Translations under genes and position numbers: made by a program | Assembly: GCA_009781925.1 (NCBI GenBank) | Contig: WQUU01000262.1 | Location: forward strand, 1 to 9,233 | Source of the DNA: Bacillota bacterium | GTDB taxonomy: Bacteria > Bacillota > Clostridia > Oscillospirales > Oscillospiraceae | Direction: 5' to 3' | DNA length: 9,233 nucleotides | Notes under the pieces: model-generated | The model's input: only the letters and a program-made list of their open reading frames with translations | Told to the model about the DNA's origin: nothing | Database searches by the model: none | Shown here: in pieces, positions 1-5,537 of the stretch | Numbering within the stretch: position 1 is the first letter of the stretch | Layout of the letters: every line of letters begins with the position of its first letter

Positions 1-119
1 GACAGGCACGAAAATCCCGAATTCTCGATTTACGGAACGGATAAATCCGTTCCCTACGAGTTATAAACCGCACGATTCACGATAAGTTAGTGCACATGGG
101 ACACTCCCTCAGTCAACGG
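1..119. other. Intergenic region at the left edge
   Basis: No coding region is supported here. It holds the palindromic element at 34-57 and a short heptamer duplication at 71-84 (CACGATT CACGATA). No tRNA, clear promoter or hairpin followed by a T-run was found. The next gene downstream is outside the window. Confidence 0.6.
34..57 (-). repeat. Palindromic dispersed element, copy near window end
   Basis: A perfect 9-bp inverted repeat, GGAACGGAT (34-42) and ATCCGTTCC (45-53), is separated by two bases and followed on the plus strand by CTAC (54-57). Read on the minus strand it is GTAGGGAACGG and so on, the same core as the copies at 3215-3414. It lies about 60 bases beyond the stop codon of the GFA-type gene. 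No T-run follows on either strand, so it does not look like a normal intrinsic terminator. Confidence 0.75.
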
Positions 120-527
120 TCAAATCTCCTCAAACTCGCAGTCGAGCTTTTTCCGCTCGCCCGCAAACGAATAGTAGTCGGGTTTCCTGTCATAAAACAG
201 CTCCAGCTCAAACGAGGCGTTGCGGATGATGTCGTCGAACAGTTCCGCGTTCATACAGTAGTGGTTTTCCTCCGGGTCGTGCCAGAACAGGGTCGTCCCG
301 CAGACCGAGCAGAAGCCGCGCTCGATCTCCTCATCGTGATACACGGCGATCTTGTCCTCTCCGCGCGGGAACTCCACATTCTCCTTCGGCCCAGGATCAA
401 CGGACAGTACCGGCCCGGAACTCATGCGCCGGCAGTCCTCACAGTGGCAGGCATAGACAAAAGTGCCGTATTCTTTGATGACAATTTCAACCGCGCCGCA
501 GAGGCAGTGGCCGTGAATATTGGTCAT
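120..527 (-). CDS. GFA/CENP-V-type zinc-binding protein
   Basis: This 135-aa protein has the cysteine pattern of the GFA family (glutathione-dependent formaldehyde-activating enzyme-like, CENP-V fold). The seven cysteines are at 8 and 10 (CLCG), 27, 29 and 32 (CHCEDC), and 73 and 76 (FCSVCG), matching the two zinc sites of the fold. The full family length is present. The start at 527 is preceded by AGGAGA about 8 bases upstream. It begins 23 bases after the priA stop and is probably co-transcribed with priA. The family name comes from one characterised member; most relatives have unknown substrates, so formaldehyde or glutathione chemistry should not be assumed. It is not a usual member of the priA neighbourhood, where def and fmt are often found instead. 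Confidence 0.85.
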   Translation of the reverse strand: MTNIHGHCLCGAVEIVIKEYGTFVYACHCEDCRRMSSGPVLSVDPGPKENVEFPRGEDKIAVYHDEEIERGFCSVCGTTLFWHDPEENHYCMNAELFDDIIRNASFELELFYDRKPDYYSFAGERKKLDCEFEEI

Positions 528-550
528 AATGATACTCTCCTATCGATTTA

Positions 551-2905
551 TTATTCCCCCGGATCCTTTTCCGCGTACACGCTCACGCCGCGGAACGCCT
601 TGTCCGTGTTCAGCTGCTCCACGGCCCCCGGCAAAGCCTCGCGGACGCGCCTGCCGTTTTTGCTGGAGATCATCACCCGGTAGCGGTAGCGGTCGCTGAC
701 CTTCACCACCGCCAGAGGCGCGGGGCCCAGAACCGCGGCTTCACCGCCGCTCAGGGCGCGCTCCAGGAGCTGTTTTGCCGCGTGGCAGCATTTTAGAACT
801 ACATGCTCGTCCGGGCCGGAGGCGTTGACGGCGTAGAGTTCAAAAAATGGCGGGGAGCTTTGCAGCTTACGCAGCGCGATCTCGGCGGCGTAAAAACTCT
901 CGTAATCCTGCACCGCCGCCTGTAAAATCACCTGATTTTGCGGCGTGAAGGTCTGAATAACGGCCCTGCCCAGACGCTCGCCCCGTCCGGAGCGGCCCAC
1001 CACCTGGGTGATGAGGCTGAAGGTTCGCTCGGCGGAGCGGTAGTTCCCGGCGTAGAGGCTCTGATCCGCGTTCAGAACGCCCACCAGAGTGACGTTCTCG
1101 AAGTTGAGGCCCTTGGTGACCATCTGCGTGCCCACAAGGATGGGGATGCTCTCTGCGCGGAACTTGCTTAAAAGCGCGTTATGTGAGCCCGCCGGGGCCA
1201 CGGTGTCCGTGTCCATACGCAGTACCGGCACGCCCGGAAAGAGCCCGCTCAGCTCCTCCACCACCCGCTGCGTGCCGTCCCCCACAAAGCTGAGGCTGCC
1301 GCCGCATTCGGGACAGACCCTGTCCGGCGCGCGGCTAAAGCCGCAGTAGTGACAGAGCAGCCGCCGGTTGACGCTGTGGTAGGTGAGGTTCACGCTGCAG
1401 CGCGGGCAGCGGTAGGTATAGCCGCAGTCGATGCAGGTGACGAGTTTACTGGCCCCCCGGCGGTTGATGAAGAGAATACTCTGCTCGCCGTTGTCCAGAT
1501 TCTTTTGCAGTTCCTCGCGCAGGATGCCGCTGACGCTACCCTTATTCTCCGCCCGGAGCTCCCGCTTCATGTCCACGATCTCCACCGCCGGGAGCGCCTG
1601 GCCATTAAACCGGGCGGGGAGGGTGAAGAAGGCGTATTTGCCGCTCTCTGCGGCATAGCGCGACTCCACCGACGGCGTGGCGGAGCCCAAAAGCAGCAGC
1701 GCCGATCCCCGGGCGCAACGGAACTTCGCCACATCCCTGGCGTGGTAGCGGGGGTCGTTCTCGGAGCGATAGGTATCCTCCTGCTCCTCGTCGATGATGA
1801 TCGCGCCCAGATCGGCCACCGGCGCGAACACCGCGCTGCGGGTGCCGACCACGACCCGGGCCGCGCCGCTTTTGATGCGCTTCCACTCGTCGAGGCGCTC
1901 GCCCACGGCGAGAGAGCTGTGCAATACCGCCACCCCGTCCCCGAAATGGGCGGAAAAAGTTTCGATCATCTGGGGTGTCAGGGCGATCTCCGGCACCAGC
2001 AGAATCGCACTTTTCCCCGCCTTGCACAGGCGGTCGATGAGGTGCAGATATACGGTGGTTTTTCCGCTGCCGGTGACGCCGAGGAGGAGCGCCGCCTTCG
2101 CCTGCCGGCCGTCCGCCAGGGCTGTCAGCCCGTCGAAAACCCGCGCTTGAGCCGGCGTAAGCTCGGGCAGAGGCGCGCCGCCGACAGACACAACAGGCCG
2201 GCGGTAGACCTCCTTCTCGTCAACGGCGGCGAGGCCGTTTTTGACGAGGGTATTGACGCTTTGGGCGCCGGCCCCTGTAAAATACCGCAGCTCCGGCACG
2301 GAGATACGGCCCGCCGAACACAGTACGCGCAGGAGCTCCGCCATCATCGGCGCGCTCTTGCGCTTTTGCTCCGCCAGGGCCAGCGCCTCCTCCGCGGAGA
2401 CTGACAGTTCGATCATTTTGACGGTCTTGTCGCCCACGCGGCGCACGCCCCGGCTGTCGAACCAGAGCCCGGCCGGGAGCATCGCCTTTAAGGCGCTGTA
2501 GACGGTACAAAAAAAGCGCTCCCGCATCCAGAGGGCCAGTTTGAGCTGTTCCTCCCCGGCCACGGGGACGCGATCCAGCACCTGCTCAATCGCCTTGAGT
2601 GGCCGGGCCAAACCCCCGGCGGCTTCGCCGTCATTGACCACCCCGTCAGGCGCAGGGACAGCGCCTGCCACCCCTCCGGAGGAGGGGAATCGTAAAGGAA
2701 AGGGGATATTTAGTTTGGGGTTTTCCGGCGAGACGCGGAGTACAAAGCCCTCGCTCCGCCGATTGCCTCTGCCGAAGGGCACGACCACCCGCACCCCCGG
2801 CACACATTCCTCCAGCAGATTTTCGGGGACGCTGTAGTCAAAGGGCCGATCCACCCAATAGGGCGCGGCGGAGACAGCGACTTTCGCGATATAGCTTTTC
2901 TCCAT
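551..2905 (-). CDS. priA: Primosomal protein N' (PriA), replication restart helicase
   Basis: PriA is a 3'-5' superfamily 2 helicase that recognises stalled forks and reloads the replicative helicase. Using the start at 2905 the protein is 784 aa. The N-terminal 3' DNA-binding domain contains PYWVDRPFDYSVP (about 15-27). The Walker A motif GVTGSGKTT is at 276-284, the Walker B/motif II DEEQ at 372-375, GSATPS at 407-412 and motif VI QVVGRSGRGE at 634-643. Eight cysteines at 491, 494, 500, 503, 518, 521, 531 and 534 form the two zinc sites inserted between the helicase lobes. The start at 2905 has AGGGGG upstream and gives the usual N-terminus; an in-frame GTG at 2956 would add 17 unlikely residues. 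Odd points: about 40 extra residues at 61-100 that look like a translated repeat, and DEEQ where the textbook motif is DEEH. It follows rpoZ, as in many Firmicutes. Confidence 0.97.
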   Translation of the reverse strand: MEKSYIAKVAVSAAPYWVDRPFDYSVPENLLEECVPGVRVVVPFGRGNRRSEGFVLRVSPENPKLNIPFPLRFPSSGGVAGAVPAPDGVVNDGEAAGGLARPLKAIEQVLDRVPVAGEEQLKLALWMRERFFCTVYSALKAMLPAGLWFDSRGVRRVGDKTVKMIELSVSAEEALALAEQKRKSAPMMAELLRVLCSAGRISVPELRYFTGAGAQSVNTLVKNGLAAVDEKEVYRRPVVSVGGAPLPELTPAQARVFDGLTALADGRQAKAALLLGVTGSGKTTVYLHLIDRLCKAGKSAILLVPEIALTPQMIETFSAHFGDGVAVLHSSLAVGERLDEWKRIKSGAARVVVGTRSAVFAPVADLGAIIIDEEQEDTYRSENDPRYHARDVAKFRCARGSALLLLGSATPSVESRYAAESGKYAFFTLPARFNGQALPAVEIVDMKRELRAENKGSVSGILREELQKNLDNGEQSILFINRRGASKLVTCIDCGYTYRCPRCSVNLTYHSVNRRLLCHYCGFSRAPDRVCPECGGSLSFVGDGTQRVVEELSGLFPGVPVLRMDTDTVAPAGSHNALLSKFRAESIPILVGTQMVTKGLNFENVTLVGVLNADQSLYAGNYRSAERTFSLITQVVGRSGRGERLGRAVIQTFTPQNQVILQAAVQDYESFYAAEIALRKLQSSPPFFELYAVNASGPDEHVVLKCCHAAKQLLERALSGGEAAVLGPAPLAVVKVSDRYRYRVMISSKNGRRVREALPGAVEQLNTDKAFRGVSVYAEKDPGE
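2606..2725 (-). repeat. Repeat-like in-frame insertion inside priA
   Basis: Within priA, between the 3' DNA-binding domain and the helicase-proximal winged-helix region, about 40 codons encode a low-complexity Gly/Pro/Ala stretch that I do not recognise in PriA. The DNA shows stacked inverted repeats: CCCCTCC (2671-2677) with GGAGGGG (2681-2687), CAGGCGC (2647-2653) with GCGCCTG (2661-2667), and CGGCG (2617-2621) with CGCCG (2626-2630). The string resembles dispersed palindromic elements, common in Clostridia, that carry a CCCCTCC-GGAGGGG stem beside a CCCCGTCAGGC box. The outer limits given are approximate. The reading frame stays open through it. Confidence 0.6.
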
Positions 2906-2956
2906 GTCTCCACCCCCTTTCGGAAAAGTAATGGGGAATAACTGCAGTGCCCTCAC

Positions 2957-2977
2957 CTATTCACTATTCGCTATTAC
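2957..2977. repeat. Heptamer microsatellite between rpoZ and priA
   Basis: Three tandem heptamers, CTATTCA, CTATTCG and CTATTAC, lie in the 76-bp gap between the rpoZ stop and the priA start. The same ATTCA-type heptamer occurs twice at 71-84. It is short, imperfect and of unknown role. Confidence 0.5.
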
Positions 2978-2981
2978 TTAA

Positions 2982-3173
2982 TTATCTGCTGATCGTCAGT
3001 CTTCCCGTATAGACTTCCTCAATCGCGCTGGAAACGGGCTTCTGATCTAGGATGTCGCCTTCGGCCTCGGCCTTGCTGGCGATGCTGCGGGCCCGCCTGG
3101 CCACGAGATTCACGAGTTGATAACGGCTGCCGACCTTTTTCACCAGATCGGCCACAGGGGGGTAGAGCATCAT
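2982..3173 (-). CDS. rpoZ: RNA polymerase omega subunit
   Basis: This is a 63-aa protein with the omega signature: an N-terminal MLYPPVADLVKKVGSRYQLV (2-21) followed by an Arg-rich helix (ARRAR, 25-29), and a C-terminal KPVSSAIEEVYTGRL (45-59). Omega binds the beta' subunit and aids RNA polymerase assembly. The length is within the normal short range for Firmicutes. Two ATG codons lie in tandem at 3173 and 3170; the first is preferred because AGGTGA sits 7 bases upstream of it. It lies upstream of priA, a common arrangement. The gene that usually precedes it, gmk, is missing here, and the 57-bp tandem repeats end just upstream of its ribosome binding site. Confidence 0.95.
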   Translation of the reverse strand: MMLYPPVADLVKKVGSRYQLVNLVARRARSIASKAEAEGDILDQKPVSSAIEEVYTGRLTISR

Positions 3174-3200
3174 AATACAGTCACCTCAAAAATGAATTTT

Positions 3201-3371
3201 TGGTCAATTTGTAGGAAACAGATTGATCTGTTCCGCCATAACGATTCAACGAAGCATTGGTCAATTTGTAGGGAACAGATTGATCTGTTCCGCCATGTCG
3301 ATTCAACGAACCATTGGTCAATTTGTAGGGAACAGATTGATCTGTTCCGCCATAACGATTCAACGAAGCAT
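3201..3371. repeat. Three tandem 57-bp repeats carrying a palindrome
   Basis: Three near-identical 57-bp units begin at 3201, 3258 and 3315, each starting TGGTCAATTTGTAGG. Unit 1 differs from unit 3 by one base (A for G at 3215). Unit 2 differs at 3297-3298 (GT for AA) and 3312 (C for G). A truncated fourth start (TGGATTCAT) follows at 3372. Each unit contains the palindrome GGAACAGATTGATCTGTTCC (3272-3291 and 3329-3348; 3215-3234 with one mismatch). The period is a multiple of three, so several frames stay open without implying coding. There are no variable spacers, so this is not a CRISPR array. Confidence 0.95.
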
Positions 3372-3390
3372 TGGATTCATGCGGGAGACC

Positions 3391-3414
3391 GGAACGGATC
3401 AATCCGTTCCCTAC
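3391..3414 (-). repeat. Palindromic element at the remA 3' end, opposite orientation
   Basis: The perfect 9-bp arms GGAACGGAT (3391-3399) and ATCCGTTCC (3402-3410) are followed by CTAC (3411-3414). This is the same element as in the 57-bp units but in the opposite orientation. It carries a paired change, G-C in place of A-T at one stem position, so the palindrome is kept while the sequence differs. The remA stop codon TAG lies within its GTAGGG edge. Confidence 0.85.
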
Positions 3415-3659
3415 AGATCTTCCGCGCGCCCCGCGGCACGAACCGCCACCGTCTCCGTCGGGATGGCGGAGAGGATGACGTGGCCGCTGTCCGTGATGAG
3501 CACCGCTCTGGTGCGGCGGCCACAGCTGGCATCGATGAGGCTGCCCCGCTCGCGCGCGTCCGAGATGACGCGCTTGATGGGCGCCGACTCCGGGCTGACA
3601 ACGGCCACGAGCCGCGCGGAGGACAGCAGGTTGCCATAGCCGATGTTGATGAGCTTCAA
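3411..3659 (-). CDS. remA: Extracellular matrix regulator RemA (DUF370)
   Basis: This 82-aa protein aligns from memory almost end to end with the RemA/DUF370 family: it opens with KLINIGYGNLLSSARLVAVV, then has SPESAPIKR, and later RRTRAVLITDSGHVILSAI and PTETV. In Bacillus subtilis RemA is a DNA-binding protein that activates biofilm matrix and osmoprotection genes; the role here is inferred from the family. The start is a TTG at 3659, with AGGAGG at 3669-3674 and a 9-base spacer. An ATG further upstream at 3746 would overlap the preceding gene and add 29 residues alien to the family. The stop of the preceding gene overlaps the ribosome binding site, suggesting coupled translation. The stop codon belongs to a palindromic repeat. 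Confidence 0.95.
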   Translation of the reverse strand: MKLINIGYGNLLSSARLVAVVSPESAPIKRVISDARERGSLIDASCGRRTRAVLITDSGHVILSAIPTETVAVRAAGRAEDL

Positions 3660-3672
3660 ATGTTTCGCCCTC

Positions 3673-3993
3673 CTAGCCGGCGTCACCAGGCTGAGACAAT
3701 CCCTGTATGATAAGCGCCATCGTGAAGCCTCTTTTGAAACTGGCAAAATTCTTGTCTTCAGTCTTCATATCCATCTCTTCAAGATACTGCTCAAATCTCT
3801 CTTTAGATTCTCCGCTCAGTTTTTGCAGTAATTCTTGCTGCGCATTCAGAAGTTTTTCTTTGGCCCTCAAATACTTTTCATTATTATGAAGACTTTCGTA
3901 AATCTCATCTCTGTTCGCTGTGTATATTTCCCTTGCCAACGCATCAAAATCTTCCGGACTGTAAATCTCAAGAGCATCAAGAATGTTTTCCAT
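3673..3993 (-). CDS. Small helical protein, DUF6809-like, function unknown
   Basis: This 106-aa, charged and probably all-helical protein lies between yicC and remA. An amphipathic Lys/Glu-rich region (about 38-75, with RAKEKLLNAQQELLQKLSGE) could form a coiled coil. It is followed by a segment ending FKRGFTMALIIQGL (about 86-99). This layout, a hairpin of helices then a FxxGFxxG/A-type helix, resembles small Firmicute proteins of the DUF6809 type, but only weakly. The ATG at 3993 is chosen because GGAGGG lies 7 bases upstream; a TTG at 3999 is too close to it. The DNA is visibly richer in A/T than yicC and remA. Its stop codon overlaps the remA ribosome binding site. The gene interrupts the usual yicC-remA pair and may have been acquired. 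Confidence 0.75.
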   Translation of the reverse strand: MENILDALEIYSPEDFDALAREIYTANRDEIYESLHNNEKYLRAKEKLLNAQQELLQKLSGESKERFEQYLEEMDMKTEDKNFASFKRGFTMALIIQGLSQPGDAG

Positions 3994-4032
3994 TGTCAAT
4001 CCCTCCGAATTATATCCTTCAACGCGCCGCCC

Positions 4033-4911
4033 TTATTCGATATTCTGCACCTGTTCCCGAATCTTCTCGATCTCCGCCTTCAAATCCACCACAACGCGGG
4101 CAACCTCGGCGTCCGCGCACTTGGAGCCGCAGGTGTTGGCCTCGCGGTTGAACTCCTGGATGAGAAAATCCAGCTTCCGCCCTACGGGAGAGCCCTCTTT
4201 CAGCATCTTCCGCGCCTGGGCGATGTGGCTCTTCAGCCGGACAAGCTCCTCGTCCACCGCCACGCGATCCGCAAAGACGGCGGCCTCCTGCAGGACGCGC
4301 TGCTCCTCGATTCCCGCCGTGCCCAGAATTTCCGCCATGCGCGCATAGAGGCGCTCCCGGTATTCCCTCACCGTCTCGGGGGAGCGCGCCGCGATGACAG
4401 AGACCATCTCCTCAATCGTGCAAAGCCGGCTCTCGATGTCCGCGCGCAGGGCTTCGCCCTCTCGGCCGCGCATGGCGTCAAATGCGTCGAGCGCCGCTGT
4501 GAGGATTCTGCCCAGATCGGCGGCAAAACCCTCGCTGTCCGTCTCCAGCTTTTCCACTGTCAAGACGTCCGGGAAGCGGGCAATGACCGAGGCGCTCAAA
4601 TCCTCTTTCACGCCGCAGAGCTCCGCAACGGTTTTGAGGGCGTCGGCATAGCCCCTGGCCAACGCCGCGTTTACGGCGACGGCCATATTCTCCGCGCCGG
4701 AGCCGTCCACATTGATGAAGACGTCCAGCTTGCCACGGGAGACCCGGCTCTGGATGGCGGCCTTGACGCCCTCCTCCGCGAAGAGAAAGCTCCGCGGCAT
4801 CCGCACGGCGATATCCAGGTAGCGGTTGTTGACACTTTTTAATTCCACAGAGAATTTGAGGCCCTGGCTCTCCCCCTCCGCCGCGCCGTACCCGGTCATA
4901 CTGAGAATCAT
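4033..4911 (-). CDS. yicC: YicC family endoribonuclease-type protein
   Basis: The 292-aa product has both hallmark ends of the YicC/YloC family: SMTGYG (4-9), followed by ELKSVNNRYLDI (about 23-34), and the C-terminal DUF1732 block with PVGRKLDFLIQEFNREANT, then GSK, and KAEIEKIREQVQNIE at the end. The length is typical. Escherichia coli YicC has been described as an endoribonuclease; the activity here is inferred from family membership. The ATG at 4911 has AGGAGA at 4916-4921. An open frame continues upstream to 5013, but that part (SLRGAQRRSNP, LLRFARND) is translation of an inverted repeat, not protein. The inverted-repeat element ends about 5 bases before the ribosome binding site, so an RNA hairpin there could affect translation. 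Confidence 0.95.
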   Translation of the reverse strand: MILSMTGYGAAEGESQGLKFSVELKSVNNRYLDIAVRMPRSFLFAEEGVKAAIQSRVSRGKLDVFINVDGSGAENMAVAVNAALARGYADALKTVAELCGVKEDLSASVIARFPDVLTVEKLETDSEGFAADLGRILTAALDAFDAMRGREGEALRADIESRLCTIEEMVSVIAARSPETVREYRERLYARMAEILGTAGIEEQRVLQEAAVFADRVAVDEELVRLKSHIAQARKMLKEGSPVGRKLDFLIQEFNREANTCGSKCADAEVARVVVDLKAEIEKIREQVQNIE

Positions 4912-4926
4912 AGTTTCTCCTAGCCC

Positions 4927-5011
4927 GTCATTGCGAGCGAAGCGAAGCAATCCAGGGTCTTGACCTTCAGGGCTTTCTGGATTGCTTCGTCGCTGCGCTC
5001 CTCGCAATGAC
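4927..5011. repeat. 85-bp imperfect inverted-repeat element (MITE-like)
   Basis: Terminal inverted repeats GTCATTGCGAG (4927-4937) and CTCGCAATGAC (5001-5011) are perfect. Inside them GAAGCAATCCAG (4944-4955) pairs with CTGGATTGCTTC (4977-4988). The right arm is about 6 bases longer than the left, leaving an internal bulge. The loop is 4956-4976. I recognise this as a dispersed element widespread in bacterial genomes, often mis-translated as SLRGAQRRSNP or LLRFARND. It occupies nearly the whole gap between the membrane-protein gene and yicC. The run of A/T lies 5' of the hairpin in the transcript, so it is not a standard terminator. Confidence 0.9.
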
Positions 5012-5020
5012 AAAAAAAGA

Positions 5021-5536
5021 TTATTTCACGTGTATCGCGACGCGCCGGATATAAAAGCCGATCAACCGGCTCAAGCCGATGTCGTAAACCACAAAGACAA
5101 TGTTCCCCAGCGCCTGGAGCGCCGCCCAGGGGAGCTGCGTACCGAGCTGCGAGAGCAAAATCTGAGCGCTTATGAGGAAGAGGAGTGCAAATACGGCGTT
5201 AAACAGCAGGAGTTTGATTACCCAGCACAGGGGAGTCGGCCTGATTTTTCGCTCCAAGAAGCTCTTCAGCGCCGGATAATAGCCCAAAAAAGCCGTGTAC
5301 AGCAACGCGGGGTTTAAGTTCTGCGCCGTGAGCAGCAGGGACAGCGCCGCCGTGACGCCAAAGACGGCAAAAGCCTGGAGCAGACCTGCGTGGATCACCG
5401 CCGCCGCCGTCAGAAATCCCGCCACGGCCACGATGGCAATTCCGGCCAGAGGCAGCGCCGACGCCAGATAGTTCAGTACGACGCCCAGCGCCGCGAGCAG
5501 GGCGCAGCGCGCCAGCGTTTTGACCGATTTCCGCAT
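5021..5536 (-). CDS. Multi-pass membrane protein, function unknown
   Basis: This is a 171-aa, strongly hydrophobic protein with about five membrane segments (roughly 8-28, 31-53, 55-72, 106-125 and 136-157) and a basic N-terminus (MRKSVK) without a cleavable signal. A loop with GYYPALKSFLERK (about 85-97), followed by KLLLFNAVF, looks conserved-type, but I cannot assign a family. The size and layout are compatible with a small ECF-transporter S-component-like protein, which is only a guess. The ATG at 5536 lies one base after the TGA of the J-domain gene (TGAGATG) and has no strong ribosome binding site, so it probably depends on translational coupling. The inverted-repeat element begins 9 bases after its stop. 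Confidence 0.8.
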   Translation of the reverse strand: MRKSVKTLARCALLAALGVVLNYLASALPLAGIAIVAVAGFLTAAAVIHAGLLQAFAVFGVTAALSLLLTAQNLNPALLYTAFLGYYPALKSFLERKIRPTPLCWVIKLLLFNAVFALLFLISAQILLSQLGTQLPWAALQALGNIVFVVYDIGLSRLIGFYIRRVAIHVK

Positions 5537-5537
5537 C

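Noticed and set aside
34..53. Palindromic elements as intrinsic terminators
   Set aside because: None of the palindromes at 34-53, 3391-3410 or 6239-6256 is followed by a T-run on the transcribed strand.
1349..2404. A 351-codon plus-strand open frame antisense to priA
   Set aside because: It is a shadow of the GC-rich priA reading frame; its product is Arg/Ala/Gly-rich, resembles no family I know, and has no credible start context.
2906..2956. Upstream GTG start for PriA at 2956
   Set aside because: It adds 17 residues from a repeat-like stretch; the ATG at 2905 has AGGGGG upstream and gives the normal PriA N-terminus.
3181..3402. A 73-codon minus-strand open frame with a 19-residue repeat (GTDQSVPYKL) in the remA-rpoZ gap
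   Set aside because: It is translation of the 57-bp tandem repeats, whose period is divisible by three. It has no ribosome binding site, and other frames across the array are also open.
3201..3414. Possible CRISPR array
   Set aside because: The 57-bp units are directly adjacent with no spacers, there are only three copies, and no cas genes are nearby.
4009..4014. TATAAT on the minus strand just before the small gene at 3993
   Set aside because: No reasonable -35 box lies 16-18 bases upstream, and a transcript from it would start inside the ribosome binding site.
3835..4842. A 335-codon plus-strand open frame antisense to yicC
   Set aside because: It spans the reverse of yicC and the small DUF6809-like gene, both strongly supported on the other strand, and its product looks like no known protein.
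4912..5013. N-terminal extension of YicC by 34 residues
   Set aside because: The extension translates the MITE-like inverted repeat; the family starts at the SMTGYG region, and the ATG at 4911 has its own ribosome binding site.
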